The notes under the pieces are model-generated. The model was given only the letters and a program-made list of their open reading frames with translations. It made no database searches and was not told the origin of the DNA. A stretch of DNA of 64,000 nucleotides from Humulus lupulus (lineage: Eukaryota; Streptophyta; Magnoliopsida; Rosales; Cannabaceae), in NCBI RefSeq assembly GCF_963169125.1, contig NC_084801.1:113425061-113489060 (forward strand). The letters are read 5' to 3'. Shown one piece after another: positions 49,402 to 61,111 of the stretch. Numbering within the stretch: the first letter of the stretch is position 1; each line of letters opens with the position of its first letter. The translations under genes and the position numbers were made by a program.

Positions 49402-50832
49402 ATTCTTTATAATACCATAATTAATTTATTCTTACGCAATCACCTATTTTGCACAAACAAGGCTACTAATATCACAAAACTATACTATACTATACTAATC
49501 ATAACCACTAAATATTTAAAAAAAAAATTAATCCTTATTCTATCACCACTTCTCAAGTTAATTCTATTCTATAAAATTAAGACAACCTATAGTAAAAATA
49601 AAATAAAAAAGAGATCTAAGAGAAAGGTAACCTCGGTTATGACAGTAATATTAAAATATATAATATATGTGAAAAAAAGACAATAAAGGGAAAAAAAGAA
49701 AACGGAATGAGAAAAGAATAAATAGAAAGATGAAATAATGGATGAAAAAACTAAAAAGGAAAGAAAAAGAGATAAAAAAAACGAATAAAAAAAGGAAAAA
49801 AAAGAAATAAAATGAAAAAAGGGAAAAAATGAAAAAGTGAATTGAAAGAAGAAGAGAAAAACAAAAGCAAAAAAAGAAAAAAAAAAGTAGGAAAAATAAT
49901 AAAAAAAAAGAAAAAAAATTACATTTAAAATCAAAGAAAATATAACTATCATTAGAAATATGAAATAATTAAACTTGTTTGCAAACATGTTGAAAATAAT
50001 CCCATAAAAATACAAATTTTAAATAAAAAAAAGCCATAAAATGGTGGAAAAGTTAAATGTCCATATTTTTGTAAAAAATCCCTAAAAAGTTTTTGGGTAA
50101 AATAAATAGAAAGTTATTTTTATTTCAAAAGTATTTTTTGAGAAGTTATTTTGGGATCTTAACTTCTCCCAAAGGACTTCTGATAATTTATTTTATAAAT
50201 CAAAATAATTTTCCTAATTCTTTTTTTTTTTTTTTTTGTGAGAAAATACTTTTTCATATTAAGATTGTAACGAAACACAATTACAAATAAGGGGCGGGTT
50301 TCTTCCATCAAAGAAAGCTCATCGTTTTACCTAAGAGCATGCTTAGCTAATACATTTTCATAATTCTGAATTTACTCATAAAAGTGTTTTTTATTGATAC
50401 CCAAAAACATCAAAAAGAACTTTTCATAAAAAAATTACTATATAATAATTATCCAAATAGAAAAAAATAAGATACAACTTTTACATATCTTAGACCATCT
50501 CCAATGGATGTTGTAAATTTAATGCCAAATTTGGGCCAAAAGTTGAGTCTATTCAATAATTGATCCTATTTTAACAATTGTGTCCCATGTTCGTTTTAGA
50601 AACACATTATGAGCATTAGGGAATCACAAATCAGATTCAACAACAATGATTTCAACGCCTTTTCAATTCCAAGATCACATTTTATTTAGGCCATTAATTG
50701 CACAATAATGAACATACCTCCTAAGCTTGGCATTGAATCTCCAATGGCCATCTTGATCCTCTCTTTGATGCAAATATGTCCAATAAAACACAAGAGACAC
50801 AAAATCTAGAGAGTGAAGTGCAAGATAGAACC
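49402..50832. other. AT-rich intergenic DNA with a purine-rich block
   Basis: 49610-49925 is almost pure A/G on the plus strand. 50220-50238 is a T run. 50490-50520 and 50735-50755 both carry TCTCCAATGG, which might mark a small decayed element, but I cannot define ends. Confidence 0.4.
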
Positions 50833-51269
50833 TGTTGACGGTGAGAACTCGTTAACGAAGTTAAGTTGGAAAAATTAAAGTATAGAACTTATCAATGAAA
50901 AACTTCAAAGATCTAATTAGAAACTCAAAGAATAGTTGCAGAAAGAAAATGGCGAAATGAACTTGTATTTCTTATGGTGTGGTGCTACAATGTTTTTTCC
51001 AATCCCCTCCCAAGTGGAAGTGGGGTTCCTCTTATAGTGGGCTCTAGTGGCCCCTGATACATTGTGGTCCAGGGGACCAGATGGTACATGAGTACACTAT
51101 CAAGAGAGTGGTCGCAGGGGTAGTGGTGTCGACTCCGGTACATCGTCAAAGTCCGTGGGATGCCTCCACTACTTATTGAGTACGAGTGTCAGAGAAATGG
51201 AACTAGACGTAGTGGTGCAGGTGGCTGTGGTGTCGACCCTGACACATGGTCGACGACGTATAGGTAGTG

Positions 51270-53561
51270 TGTAATGCCCTGGATAGCCAAGACCGTTACA
51301 CTGTGTACTTATAAAGGTGCAAGGCCCACTAATCAGGTCATTAATTCAAAATACGTGTCACTTAACATGTAGGAGCTAGGGTTAAAAAGATTTTGGTCTC
51401 AAAAGACTCATTTCATATATTTAAACTGTAGGAAACATGGGATCCCATAAGAAAACAAAGTTAGAATAAGTTTACAGACTCCCAAAAGTACACGAGTATT
51501 CATTAGCCATACTAAGGCAAAACAAACAGTCTTCAGGTTTCACGTCCTTGCCTAGACCTCAATTGTGGTGGCCGAGCACCTGGCTATGTACATTCCGCTC
51601 TCTGAGCTCTCCAGTCAAGGCTGGTCCAATTTGCCCTTACCTTTACCTGCACCACGTAGCACCCGTGAGCCAAGGCCCAGCAAGAAAACATCTTAAATAA
51701 CTCAATCAATGAACACAAACAATTAACTCATTAAGCATGTATTCTCATCAGATAATTCCCAACAGATATTCAGCACATAAAAACAGATTCAAAATACATT
51801 CTATCACATATAACACTCATATCACACCATATTCAGGGCCGACGACTTAGGCCGCACCCTCTGTTTAACCCACTGACTCCAGCCCGCTTAAACCAAGCTC
51901 AGTGCATAATAAGTTGTCCTCGGCTACCAGTGGCCGAGCCATGCCCTGTGCGCTAGTGAAACCCTTGGCACCCTTAGGCCGTTGGTTCACTAAATGTCTT
52001 GCATGGCATAATACCAACTTTTCAAGTATTTACAATACCCTTAGTCCTGTCACATATATTCAACCAGGTGCAGTTTTCTTACCTTTAGTCTGTGCGGTTA
52101 TTGAATTACGAGCAACGCCTCTCAAGCACGATCTGTTCCCGAGCCTAAGCCTTGATCACCTAGTCACAACCAAAGTATAGGGTTCCATTAATACTCCAAT
52201 ATAGGTTTCCAGTTACAAAACTAACTCCCGGGATTCCAAATTCCACCAAGCACGGTGGTGAAACCAAACCCGAGCACACTAGACCACTTTCCCGTGCCTA
52301 AAACCCTCAGAAACTCATGTGTGCAACCAAGGGCTGCGGCCCCTGAAGCCTAGCCGCAACCCTTCCCCAAAACAGAACCAACACCCATGCTGAACCACAC
52401 ACGCGCTGCGGCCCTTGCCTTGGGCGCCGCGGCACCCTCCCATGGCCGAGCCTTCTTGGCTCTTTTGCATTCTAGGACTGCAGCGCTCTAGAACAGAGTC
52501 GCGGCCCTCCCCTTCGAACCCAAAATTTACACCATATCAAAGCTCAAAACCTCAGCTGCAACTACCCTTAAGGTCCCTACTTCAACACCCAACAAATCAA
52601 ACACCTTTAACATGACTTAAACAACTTAATTCCATAGAAAAGTCAACCCAACACACACTAATCTACTCTTTTCAATTTCTGAAACTTAAGAGCTATAAAC
52701 ACTCAAACCAGCCATTGAAACCCAATTTAAAACCTCTAAACCAAGAGTTGTAGCTTACCACTTCTGTTGTATCACCTCACCAAGCCAAAGCCAAGTTAAA
52801 TCACCAAGTTTCCTCCTTAATTCAGCCTTAAGAATTCAAAACTATGTTTGCTTCAAAACTTGACCAAAAAACCCAGCTAGAACTCAGAATTCAACAACAG
52901 AAAAGAAGATTAGATGCCTACCTTAATCCCTATTTTAGTTCTTGATTTACTCCTGAGAAAAACCTCCAAATCCTCACCACAAATCCTAGAAATTCTAGCT
53001 TGTTCCCCTTAGTTTTCTGTGTTTCCTTCCTTCCCTTTGTTTACCTTGAGCGTGAGAGAGAGCTAAGGTAAAAGTGTTTGGTCGGTTTTTGTTTTCTAAA
53101 AGCTTCCTTATGTCTATCTCACACATTAAGTTAATCCCGAGGCTCGGGGTGCCGGGACCGTCCCCGAGGCCAAAATGGTAAAATCCCCCAATATTCCCGC
53201 CTAGACATCCTAACCTCAAATATATCTCCATATATTTATTTTCATGACTCAATAGTCCAAATCGCTACCCGTTATCTAGATATACCCCCGACTTATCCAA
53301 AATCATATCTTAAGCCCCATTGTGACTTTTCCCGCTATCTGACCCGAGAATCGTCTTGAGTCGTGCTCTACGAACCTGTCCACATAATAATGTGGTTCTC
53401 ACATATTTATTTCATATCACATTAACTCATAATATCATCAATTACCATATAAACATTACTAAACATATAATTACTCATTTAAATCACAATTATTCCATTA
53501 ATGTCCTCCTGGCACACTAATCAAGGCCCTTAAGCCTTATTAGCAATTTTGGGTCGTTACA
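51270..53561 (-). repeat. Solo LTR of a chromovirus, 2292 bp
   Basis: Starts TGTAATGCCC, ends GGGTCGTTACA, and is flanked by TAGTG on both sides (51265-51269, 53562-53566). No internal sequence remains. Related in its right part to 21366-22289. Orientation is inferred from similarity to the other chromovirus LTRs. Confidence 0.9.
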
Positions 53562-53874
53562 TAGTGCCTTTGCCACTGGTACTAACCTGTACCACCAATA
53601 CCTGTCTAGTACGGACCCCATAATCACGCCCCTGTGCTCCTCTTGTTCGTACAACCCGTTCCCATACATGTGCTTTGTATTTGAAGGTCTCTTTCGAGTA
53701 TTCAAGATATGCCCTTGCTCCAACCCCTTTTCATTTTGTGAAATATAAGTGTACTTGCAGCCTTAAGTATGCTAAGCAGATGGGTATCGTGCCCCGCTGG
53801 TGACACCTTACTTAGAGAGTAAAGAAGGGCCTCATTAGCGGGGCATATACTTATACCATAGGGGATGCAGGTGT

Positions 53875-54340
53875 GTGGGCGTAGCCGAGGCGTGCCCTGC
53901 GGGCGACCTCGTGGGAGTGGCCTCGCGGATGCTAGAGCATGGATGTAGCCGAGGAGAGGCCCTGCGGATGGTGGGTCCGTTGAGGCGAGGCGAGGCCCTG
54001 TGGATGGCCTCGCAAGATGGCCTCGCGGGAGGGGCCTCGCGGATGTTGGGTGCGCTGAGGCGAGGCGAGGTGCTGTGGATGGTGGGTGTGCTGAGGCGAG
54101 GCGAGGCCCTGTGGATGGCCTCACGAGATGGCCTCGCGAGAGGGGCCTTGCGAATGCTGGGTGCGCCGAGGCGAGGTGAGGCCCTATGGTTGGCCTCGCG
54201 AGATGGCCTTGCGGGAGGGGCCTCGGGATGCTGGGTGCGCCGAGGCAAGGCGAGGCTCTACGGATGGCCTCGCGAGAGGGGCCTTGCGGATATTGGGTGC
54301 ATCGAGGCGAGGTGAGGCCCTTGCTAGGTGCGCCGAGGTG
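53875..54340. repeat. GC-rich tandem repeats in the element F LTR
   Basis: Variants of GGTGCGCCGAGGCGAGGCGAGG recur near 54048, 54087, 54159, 54233, 54297 and 54328, separated by GATGGCCTCGCGAGATGGCC-type blocks. Spacing is irregular (31-74 bp). Long ORFs on both strands here are by-products of the GC-rich repeat. Confidence 0.85.
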
Positions 54341-54574
54341 TGGTGAGGTTACCCCTCGTGAGGCCCTGGTGGCACGGCCGAAGAGAGGTTGGACCATTCT
54401 TCGCGAGGCCCTGGTGACATGGTCGGGGCGAGGGAAGGCCGTCTGGGATGCCATGGGCGCGCGAGGTGCTGGCCTTGGCGAGGTGCGTCCAGCTGCGCGA
54501 GACCCTTTCTGCGATAGAGACCCAAATGTGCGCGTTTCAGACCCGTCATAAGCATGGAATTTTGAGCATCCACA

Positions 54575-54595
54575 CTTGCCCCCCAGTCTAGGAGA
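54575..54595 (-). other. Polypurine tract, element F
   Basis: On the minus strand AGACTGGGGGGCAAG directly precedes the LTR start TGTGGATGC, nearly the tract of element A. Confidence 0.75.
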
Positions 54596-54634
54596 GGACT
54601 TTAGGTGCTCTTGTAGACTCTCCTCTTTGATTAT

Positions 54635-54642
54635 TATAAATA
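54635..54642 (+). promoter_or_regulatory. Antisense TATA box, element F
   Basis: TATAAATA on the plus strand (antisense to the element), ~60 bp inside the 3' LTR. The same motif at the same distance from the LTR occurs in element A. Confidence 0.55.
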
Positions 54643-54676
54643 GGCCTTCATGCCTAGCCTACTGTTTACACTCCAT

Positions 54677-54752
54677 CTCCTTGGCCTAGTGGTTTTTAGA
54701 TTCTTGCTCTTTTCAAGAGGTCGGGGGTTCAATCCCCCACAACCACACTTTT
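54677..54752 (+). other. tRNA-like sequence with A-box and B-box, not a functional tRNA
   Basis: Contains an A-box-like TGGCCTAGTGG, a perfect 5-bp stem TCTTG/CAAGA around the 7-base loop CTCTTTT (anticodon position CTT), and a T-arm GGGGGTTCAATCCCCC. No 7-bp acceptor stem can be paired and the D-stem is poor. A T run follows. It is either a decayed tRNA-lysine-like pseudogene, the head of a tRNA-derived SINE, or chance capture in the leader of the antisense transcript. Confidence 0.5.
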
Positions 54753-56223
54753 GCTATCCTTTTTTTTTATTTGAGTTCATTTTTTGTATCTCTATATCCA
54801 TGCAGGTACTTGAGGACTAAAACACATTTTCCTTTGTTTTTGCAGACGCATGCTTTCGACCATTTTCTTCACTTCTACTGCGATAGTGATTTTTGGCCCT
54901 CAACCCCCTTTTGACCACGACAACGCCTCCTTTTACCTGCTTGAGGTATATTTCCTTTTTTCCCTATGTTCATTGGGTCCAAATTAGCACTACTCGGGAT
55001 GGGCTATTTTGGCCTGAGCTTGTCGTGAGCTAATCTTGCTGCATGCCCCTTTATTCCTACCCTGTAGTGGGTCATTTAGAGCGTTTGCACCTAGAGGTTT
55101 TGATCCCATTCCTTTATGTTTTGTAGTAATCCTCTCATTGATACGCGAACCTTTTTTGCTTTTGGGACGTGGTCTCGTGGCAAGTGAAGGTCCGTTCGAC
55201 ATTCCTCCGAGGGTTGAGTTTGTTGACTTGTCTTCAGACTCAGAGTCTCCTGATGAAAATCCTTACCATGACCATGACACCTTAAGGCAGGTCCTTATTC
55301 ATCTACTCGAGAATTTAGGCGTAAAATTTGGGTGGTAGAGAGTGAAATAGACTCGGTGTTGAGAGGAGACAGAGTACCTTTCCCCCTTGACCTTAACGAC
55401 CATGTAGCAAACCTTAGGGTAACCCTTTTAGATTTTCAGATGGAGTTGGAGTTTATGGAGGGACACCTCCCACCTGAGCCTCCTAGCCCGTTCTTTCCAA
55501 ATCACTGTCATGGGGCCGTCCCGTCTTCTCCTCAGCCCTTATTTTCGATCTTCCCTAGTTTAGCGCTTTTGCAGCCGGTGCCTCGGTGGAAGACTCTTGA
55601 TAGGAAGAAAAAATGGAGGGTAAAGGGTTTTGTTTCCTCCTCACCTTTTTCTTTTGGTTTTGCAGATATGCCGAAGAGAGGGCGACGACATGTGTCTGCT
55701 GATGACCAAGTCACTGCCCCCCTATTGGCATCCTCCCTGGTGTCCCATGTGTCCGAAAATAAATTGATGGAAATAGTAGATAACTACCATGTTCCTCCGG
55801 AACACACATTATACGCTCCTTTGGACAAGTGCCGGGCCGACTGCCCAAACCCGGGCTACGTAGCTATGAGTGAGCATATCTTGAAGGCGAGTGGTACAAT
55901 CCCACTACACCCGTTCTTCGTTGCGGTTCTCAACTATTTTGACCTCGCTCCACTTCCGCTGGCACCCAATAGTTGGTTGACCTTGAGCTGCCTCTTCATC
56001 ACGTTTATGGAACTTGTCCATCGTGCTCCTACGGCCCAAGAGGTGCATTTCATGTACAATCTCTTGCTCTCTCCTAAATCAAAGGGCTTTTATTTCCTGC
56101 AGAAAGCCAATACTTCAGTCCCCTTTATAGATGGTGCTGTGTCCAACCCGGGGTCCTAGAAGCATGACTTTTTCTTTGTGCAGGGCCCCCTTTCTGTTCG
56201 TGAGCACTTTTATTATGTTCCCA

Positions 56224-56314
56224 GTAAGTACTTTAAGCCACCTTTTTTCTTTTCTTTTTGAAACTTACTGTTTTATAACTTATGTTTGTGTCGACAATTG
56301 TGTGAATTGTGCAG
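56224..56314 (+). other. Intron in the antisense ORF of element F
   Basis: Starts GTAAGTAC, ends TTGTGCAG, T-rich between; 91 bp. It joins two coding blocks of the antisense frame. Confidence 0.6.
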
Positions 56315-57027
56315 AGCATTTCGCCGTACCTGGAGTTGTCGAGTCGGAGGCGGACGCAGTGAATGCACTCATCAGTGCTAACCCTGCAGAGAAAAGGGCT
56401 ACATACTTCTTCACTGTGGAAAAACTCAACTTTCACAAGCTGTCCCCAGTTTCAGATCCCGGGTAGTTGTGGACTATTCCTGAGTCAAACAAGTTGAAGG
56501 CTACCTCGGCTGAGCATCGTTCGAATGAAGGTGAGGCCGAGCGCGTGCCAGAGGGAGTCTTCCTTGGACATGGGCAACCTCACCAGCCGTCTTCGTCCCC
56601 CGGGGGATGCCCTCCCTTTGCCCCTCTTGACCCTGACATGGCTTCCCACTTCCTGAATCCACAGGGCATGCCGGGGCAATTCTTTTGCCCTTATCCAGAG
56701 GACTTTGAAGCTTTTCCTCAGGCTCCCCTCAACCCCAGTCCATCGGGGGCTTACTTTCCCAATCTTCCTACACCCCCTCCTGATTTACTAGGGTCTCATT
56801 TTTCCGATTTTCCTGCGCCCCCTCCTGTTTCGGCGAGCGGGTCATCTGTTCTTACTCAGCCAGGTACCCTTGGCTCAGAAGGGGTGCCCTGGGTGGGCTA
56901 CATGGCGGCCTCTTACGGGCGGCGGTATGTCCAGATCGCCTCAGACCTCCCTGAAGCTTATTGGAGTAGTCTTAGGATTTTCGCTATGTCGGATCTTGGG
57001 GAGACTCTTAAGCGCTCCCCTGCCTGG

Positions 57028-57125
57028 GTGAGTTCATGCATCTTATGTTGGTCTTATCTCTTTTTAATCCTTTTTTTTGTTACTTATCATTGTTGTTGTT
57101 ATTTTTCTTGTGCAAACCTATACAG
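57028..57125 (+). other. Second intron in the antisense ORF of element F
   Basis: GTGAGTTC at 57028 and CCTATACAG ending at 57125 enclose a strongly T-rich stretch of 98 bp. It separates the middle domain from the coiled coil. Confidence 0.55.
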
Positions 57126-57612
57126 TGGCTCAGCGGTTCGCCGACTCGACTCACAACCTTTCCACGTCGAATGCCGACAGGGACTGCCTTGCGGTTCAGG
57201 TCTAGGAGTTCGAGAAGGAGCTTGTTGAAACTAGGTCTAAGCTAGAGAAGGCCTAGGCGAAAGCTTCTGCCTCATCAAAAAGAAGAAGAGGGCGATTGCC
57301 AAGACCACGATGTTGCAGGAAAGGGTCACTAGCTTAGAGGCCAAACTCCAAGGTGCCAAGGCTACTGCAGCTGCATCGCAAGAGAGGGTCGCTTCCTTAG
57401 AGGCCGAACTTGAGGGTGCCAAGGCTACTACAGCTGCGTCGTAGGGGAGGTTCACTTCCTTAGAGGCGGACAAGGCAGCTATTGAGTATAGGTCCATAGA
57501 GCGCGCCCTTTATGGTGTATGGAGGCAGGATCCTAACTTTGATTTCTCCACCTTTGGCGAGCACGTCGTTGCCCGGGCGGCTGGGTGGAACGCCCGTAGC
57601 AGGAGGCCTTGA

Positions 57613-58826
57613 GATTGTCATTTTATAATTTTTGCCAATTAGTCCACTGTGGATGTATGCTCGTTCGAGCCTTATTGTGCTTGTAATAATTTTTTTTAAG
57701 TCTTGTTATGTTACCAAAACTCTCTTTTTTATATATACATATGCGATTATTCATCTTTTATTCCTCTGTGTTCGAGGTCTTTTGAGCCCGTATGATGGGG
57801 TTCGGTAGGTTCCCCTTTTTTATTTATCAGGCTAGAGGTCCTTTGGAGCCCATGTGAAAGGGTTCAATAGGTCATTTTTTGGTGCCTCTTGATTGTTCTT
57901 ATAAGGATATATTGACCCCTTGGGTTCTATCTATCCTTTTATGTATTTTTGCGCGGGCTTATTATTTCTTGGGAGAAGCGTCCTTCTCGTCATTATCCAT
58001 AGTACTATTTTTGCAAGGGTCTCTTTTAGGACCCTTTTTGACTAGACGGCTTGGTAGCCGCTCTAGGCTTATTGGTGGGTGCTCCTTTTGAGGCCTTTCC
58101 CCTTGTGGGAGCATGTGCCTTTATTTGGAAGTTTGTTTTTTTTTTTGTAAGACCTTTTGGCCTCCTTGATGTTCACAAGGGTAGCTAATCCTTGTGAACT
58201 CAAGAGATTCCTTGCAAGGTCTTCTCCCTGTTTGTTAGGGTTCATCACACATTTTTTTTAATATAAGGACCTCGGTTAAGGCCCTGATATAAGGGGTCCT
58301 TTTAGGATCCTCCTGATAGAGGGTCCTTTTTAGGTTCCCTCTGATATGAGGGATCATTTTTAGGATCCTCCTGTTAGAGGGTCCTTTTTAGGACCTTGTT
58401 TAAGGCCCTATTATAAGGGGTCCTTTTAGGATCCTCCTGATAGAGGGTCCTTTTTAGGTTCCCTCTGATATGAGGGGTCCTTTTTAGGATCCTCTCGTTA
58501 GAGGGTCCTTTTTAGGTTTCCTCTAATATGAGGAGTCCTTTTTAGGATCCTCCTGTTTGCTGTATGTTTTGCCTCCTGTCCTACCCCCCCAAGTGTCTGG
58601 TGAAATTTATTTCAGCAGGCACTTTGGTGGGTGCTATATGGAAGAAGAATGACAGGTAAAGTGGCGAACAGTTTCATTCATAGCGTGTGGGTTACAATGA
58701 CATACATATGAAAGGGTTACATCTAATTAGGAGGTTACCCAGGTAGCCTCTTTAATTCTTACTTACTAAGTCGACATAACAGAGAACAAACTAAACATAG
58801 GTCTTCTTTGCACGGGTCCAGAAGTC
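57613..58826. repeat. Spacer of element F with ~60-bp tandem repeats
   Basis: 57840-58060 is the inverted counterpart of 2730-2900 in element A. 58275-58560 repeats GGGTCCTTTTTAGGATCCTCC and TGATATGAGGGGTCC-type blocks with a ~60-bp period. No gene. Confidence 0.75.
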
Positions 58827-60150
58827 TCACTGGTAGTATTTCTTGAGGTGCTCCGCATTCCACGCCCGAGGTATAATGGTGTTATCCATGCGGGCCAGTT
58901 TGGTGGTATGCACTGAGCGACCTGGTAGGGTCCTTCCCAGTTCGCCCCCAGTACCCCCGCCCCCCGGTCTCGCATGTTGGGGAGTACCTTTCTCAGTACT
59001 AAGTCTCCTACCCTGAACCTTCTCTCTCGCACCCTGAATTGTAGTACCTCACTGCCCATTGCTGATGTGTGGCCAGCCTTAGTTGTGCCCTTTCCCTCTT
59101 GGCTTCCAGCAGGTCAAAGTTCCCGATCAATGCTGTGATGTTAGCCTGGCCATCATATGCTTGCTTGCGGATGGAGTTAATCTTCATTTCTATCAGAAGG
59201 ACAGCCTCATAGCCATAGGCCAAGGCGAAAGGTGTCTCCCCAGTGGTGGAACGAGGGGTGGTCCTGTAGGCACAAAGCACATTTGGGAGTTCCTCGACCT
59301 AGGCCCCTTTCAAATTTTCCAACTTAGTTTTCAAGTTCCTTTTCAGGATCTTGTTGATGGCCTCTACTTGCCCATTGGCTTGGGGATGTACTACTGCGGA
59401 TAAACTCCTCCTGATTCCTTTTGCCTTGTAGTAGTCCTCAAACATCCCTCCTTCAAATTGCGTTCCATTGTCGGAGATAATCTTGTAGGGTACTCCAAAC
59501 CTGCAAACAATGTACTTGTTAACAAAGGTGGTGATCTACTTAGCCGTTATGTTGACTAAAGGCTCCGCTGCCACCCACTTAGTGAAATAGTCGACTGCTA
59601 CCACCGCATACTTAGCTCATCCTCTTCTTGTTGGCAGTGCCCCTATCAAGTCAATCCCCCACACAACAAAGGGCCAAGGACTGGTCATGCTCACCAGCTC
59701 ATTTGGCGACTGTCAGGGGTAATTCGCATGTCTCTGGAACTTGTCACACCTTCTCGCGAAGTCGCTCGCATCCTTCTCCATGGTAGGCCAATAATACCCC
59801 TGGCGGATGGCCTTTTTTGCCATGGACTACCCCCCAGCATGGTTTCCACATTCTCCTTCGTGTATCTCTTGTAAAAAATTTGATGCCTCTCCCTTATCTA
59901 CGCACCGCAGGAGCGGGATAGAGAAACCTCAATTATACATGGTTCCATCTACTAGGGTGTACTGGGCAGCTTTGTAAATCAGTTTGCAGGCCTCTTTTTT
60001 ATCCAAAGGCAAGGCCCCATCATTTAAGTACCTCCCAATGGGTGCAAACCATGGCTCCTCAGAGCTCTTGACCGTGTTGATCCTTTCTTCTGCTATGCTT
60101 GGCTTGGGGAGATATTTGACCAGTATGGACTCAAGCATGTCTTCGTCTCG
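58827..60150 (-). pseudogene. Integrase of element F
   Basis: Reading on minus: a zinc region with H and C residues (60150-59700), the core with the first Asp (WGIDLIGALPT), the second (IISDNGTQFEGG) and the Glu region ([16 protein letters not shown]), then NVLCAYRTTPRSTTGETPFA (59280 down) and a C-terminal tail ending EHLKKYYQ with TGA at 58827. Several stops and shifts separate the pieces. Confidence 0.8.
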
Positions 60151-60562
60151 TGTGGAGGCGAGTTTCGCGAGTGCATCAGCATTTGTGTTCTACTCCCTGG
60201 GGATCTGTTCTATCGTGTATTTTTCGAACTGATCCAAATACTCCTTCACCTTGGTGAGGTATGCGGCCATTTTTGGACCTATAGCTTGGTATTCGCCCTT
60301 CATTTGAAACACTACCAGCTGAGAGTCACTAAAGACATGCAAGTGGCATACCTTTAACTCCTTAGCTAGCCGCAGGCCGGCCAATAGCACCTCATATTCT
60401 GCCTCATTATTGGAAGCTTTGAATCCAAATCTCAGGGCATAATACATCTTGTACCCTTCGGGTCCCATCATCACTATGCCAGCGCCGGCTCCCCCTTCGT
60501 TAGACGCCCCATCTGCATGGAGGCTCCATTCTTCAAGGTGCCTTTCCTCTTCTTGCCCCGGT
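60151..60562 (-). pseudogene. Archaeal-type RNase H of element F
   Basis: 60474-60190 encodes MGPEGYKMYYALRFGF, SNNEAEYEVLLAGLRLAKEL and HVFSDSQLVVFQMKGEYQ; catalytic E and second D are visible and the first Asp lies just upstream. This second RNase H is characteristic of the Tat lineage. A stop follows QIPRE. Confidence 0.8.
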
Positions 60563-61111
60563 TCATTCTCCTCTATATCCCCCTCCTCTTGGGGTCGTTA
60601 TGCAAACTCGACTATAAAGTCTGCAAGTACCTGCCCGTTGATTGAGGTCCTTGGGGTGTAAGTGATGTCGAACTGACTCAATTCTGTCAAACTGCAAGTA
60701 CCTTCCCGAAGTCTCCGGCTTATGCAAGACTTGACACAGGGGCGTGCTGGTAAGCACCACAATCGCATGAGCATGAAAATAGGGCCTCAACTTTCGAGAA
60801 GCTATTATCAGGGCATATGCTAACTTCTCTATTTCCGGGTACCAGGTTTTTGCATCTACCAACCGTTTACTCACATAGTAGACAGGTTGCTGGTGCTTCT
60901 TTTCCCCCTTGACCAAGGCGGCACTTATGGCATGCTCTGATACAGCTAGATATAAATACAACTTCTCCCCTTTTTCTGGCTTGGCCAAAAGGGGTGGCTT
61001 CCCAAGGTGTTCCTTTAGCTTGGTGAAGGCATCCTGGCATTCGTCATCCCAATCGAACTTTTTGTTCCCTTTTAGGATGTTGAAGAAAGGGAGGCATTTG
61101 TTAGTAGACCT
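60563..61111 (-). pseudogene. Retroviral-type RNase H of element F
   Basis: 60988-60563 encodes LYLAVSEHAISAALVKGE, YYVSKRLVDAKTWYPEIEKL and [16 protein letters not shown]. The first catalytic Asp position is not Asp, as in C and D. It retains the block missing from element C. Followed by a frameshift. Confidence 0.8.

Larger units (their letters stand above)
50833..54574 (-). repeat. 3' LTR of element F (about 1445 bp, split by a solo LTR)
   Basis: Left end TGTTGACGGTGA matches the inverted end of the element A LTR; right end ..GCATCCACA is the inverse of its TGTGGATGC start. 50833-51269 and 53567-54574 are the two parts. Similarity to A is clear at both ends, while the GC-rich middle differs. 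Confidence 0.85.
54850..57612 (+). pseudogene. Antisense ORF (aORF) of element F, multi-exon
   Basis: Antisense to the element. After an acceptor (GGTTTTGCAG, ~55668) a frame begins MPKRGRRHVSADDQ and encodes a domain (LKASGTIPLHPFFVAVLNYF, PLAPNSWLTLSCLFITFMEL, FYFLQKANTSVPF) like the plant 'putative gypsy-type transposon' family (from memory). A TAG at 56157 interrupts it; the same frame goes on to PLSVREHFYYVP at a donor GTAAGT (56224). An acceptor at 56314 leads to AEHFAVPG. Pro-rich residues follow (56560-56870), then DLPEAYWSSLRIFAMSDLG, an intron (57028-57125) and a coiled-coil region (57140-57500, frame-disturbed), ending in DPNFDFSTFGEHVVARAAGW at 57612. Inactive as it stands. Confidence 0.65.

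Noticed and set aside
49587..50015. Phe-rich 142-codon minus-strand ORF
   Set aside because: Arises from a nearly pure purine stretch; resembles no membrane protein family.
50490..50760. Small DNA transposon with TCTCCAATGG ends
   Set aside because: No terminal inverted repeat or target duplication could be defined.
53702..54551. Long ORFs on both strands in the GC-rich LTR block
   Set aside because: Stop-poor GC-rich tandem repeats; Ala/Arg/Pro/Gly composition only.
54677..54752. Functional tRNA-Lys gene
   Set aside because: No acceptor stem pairing and a weak D-arm; kept only as tRNA-like.
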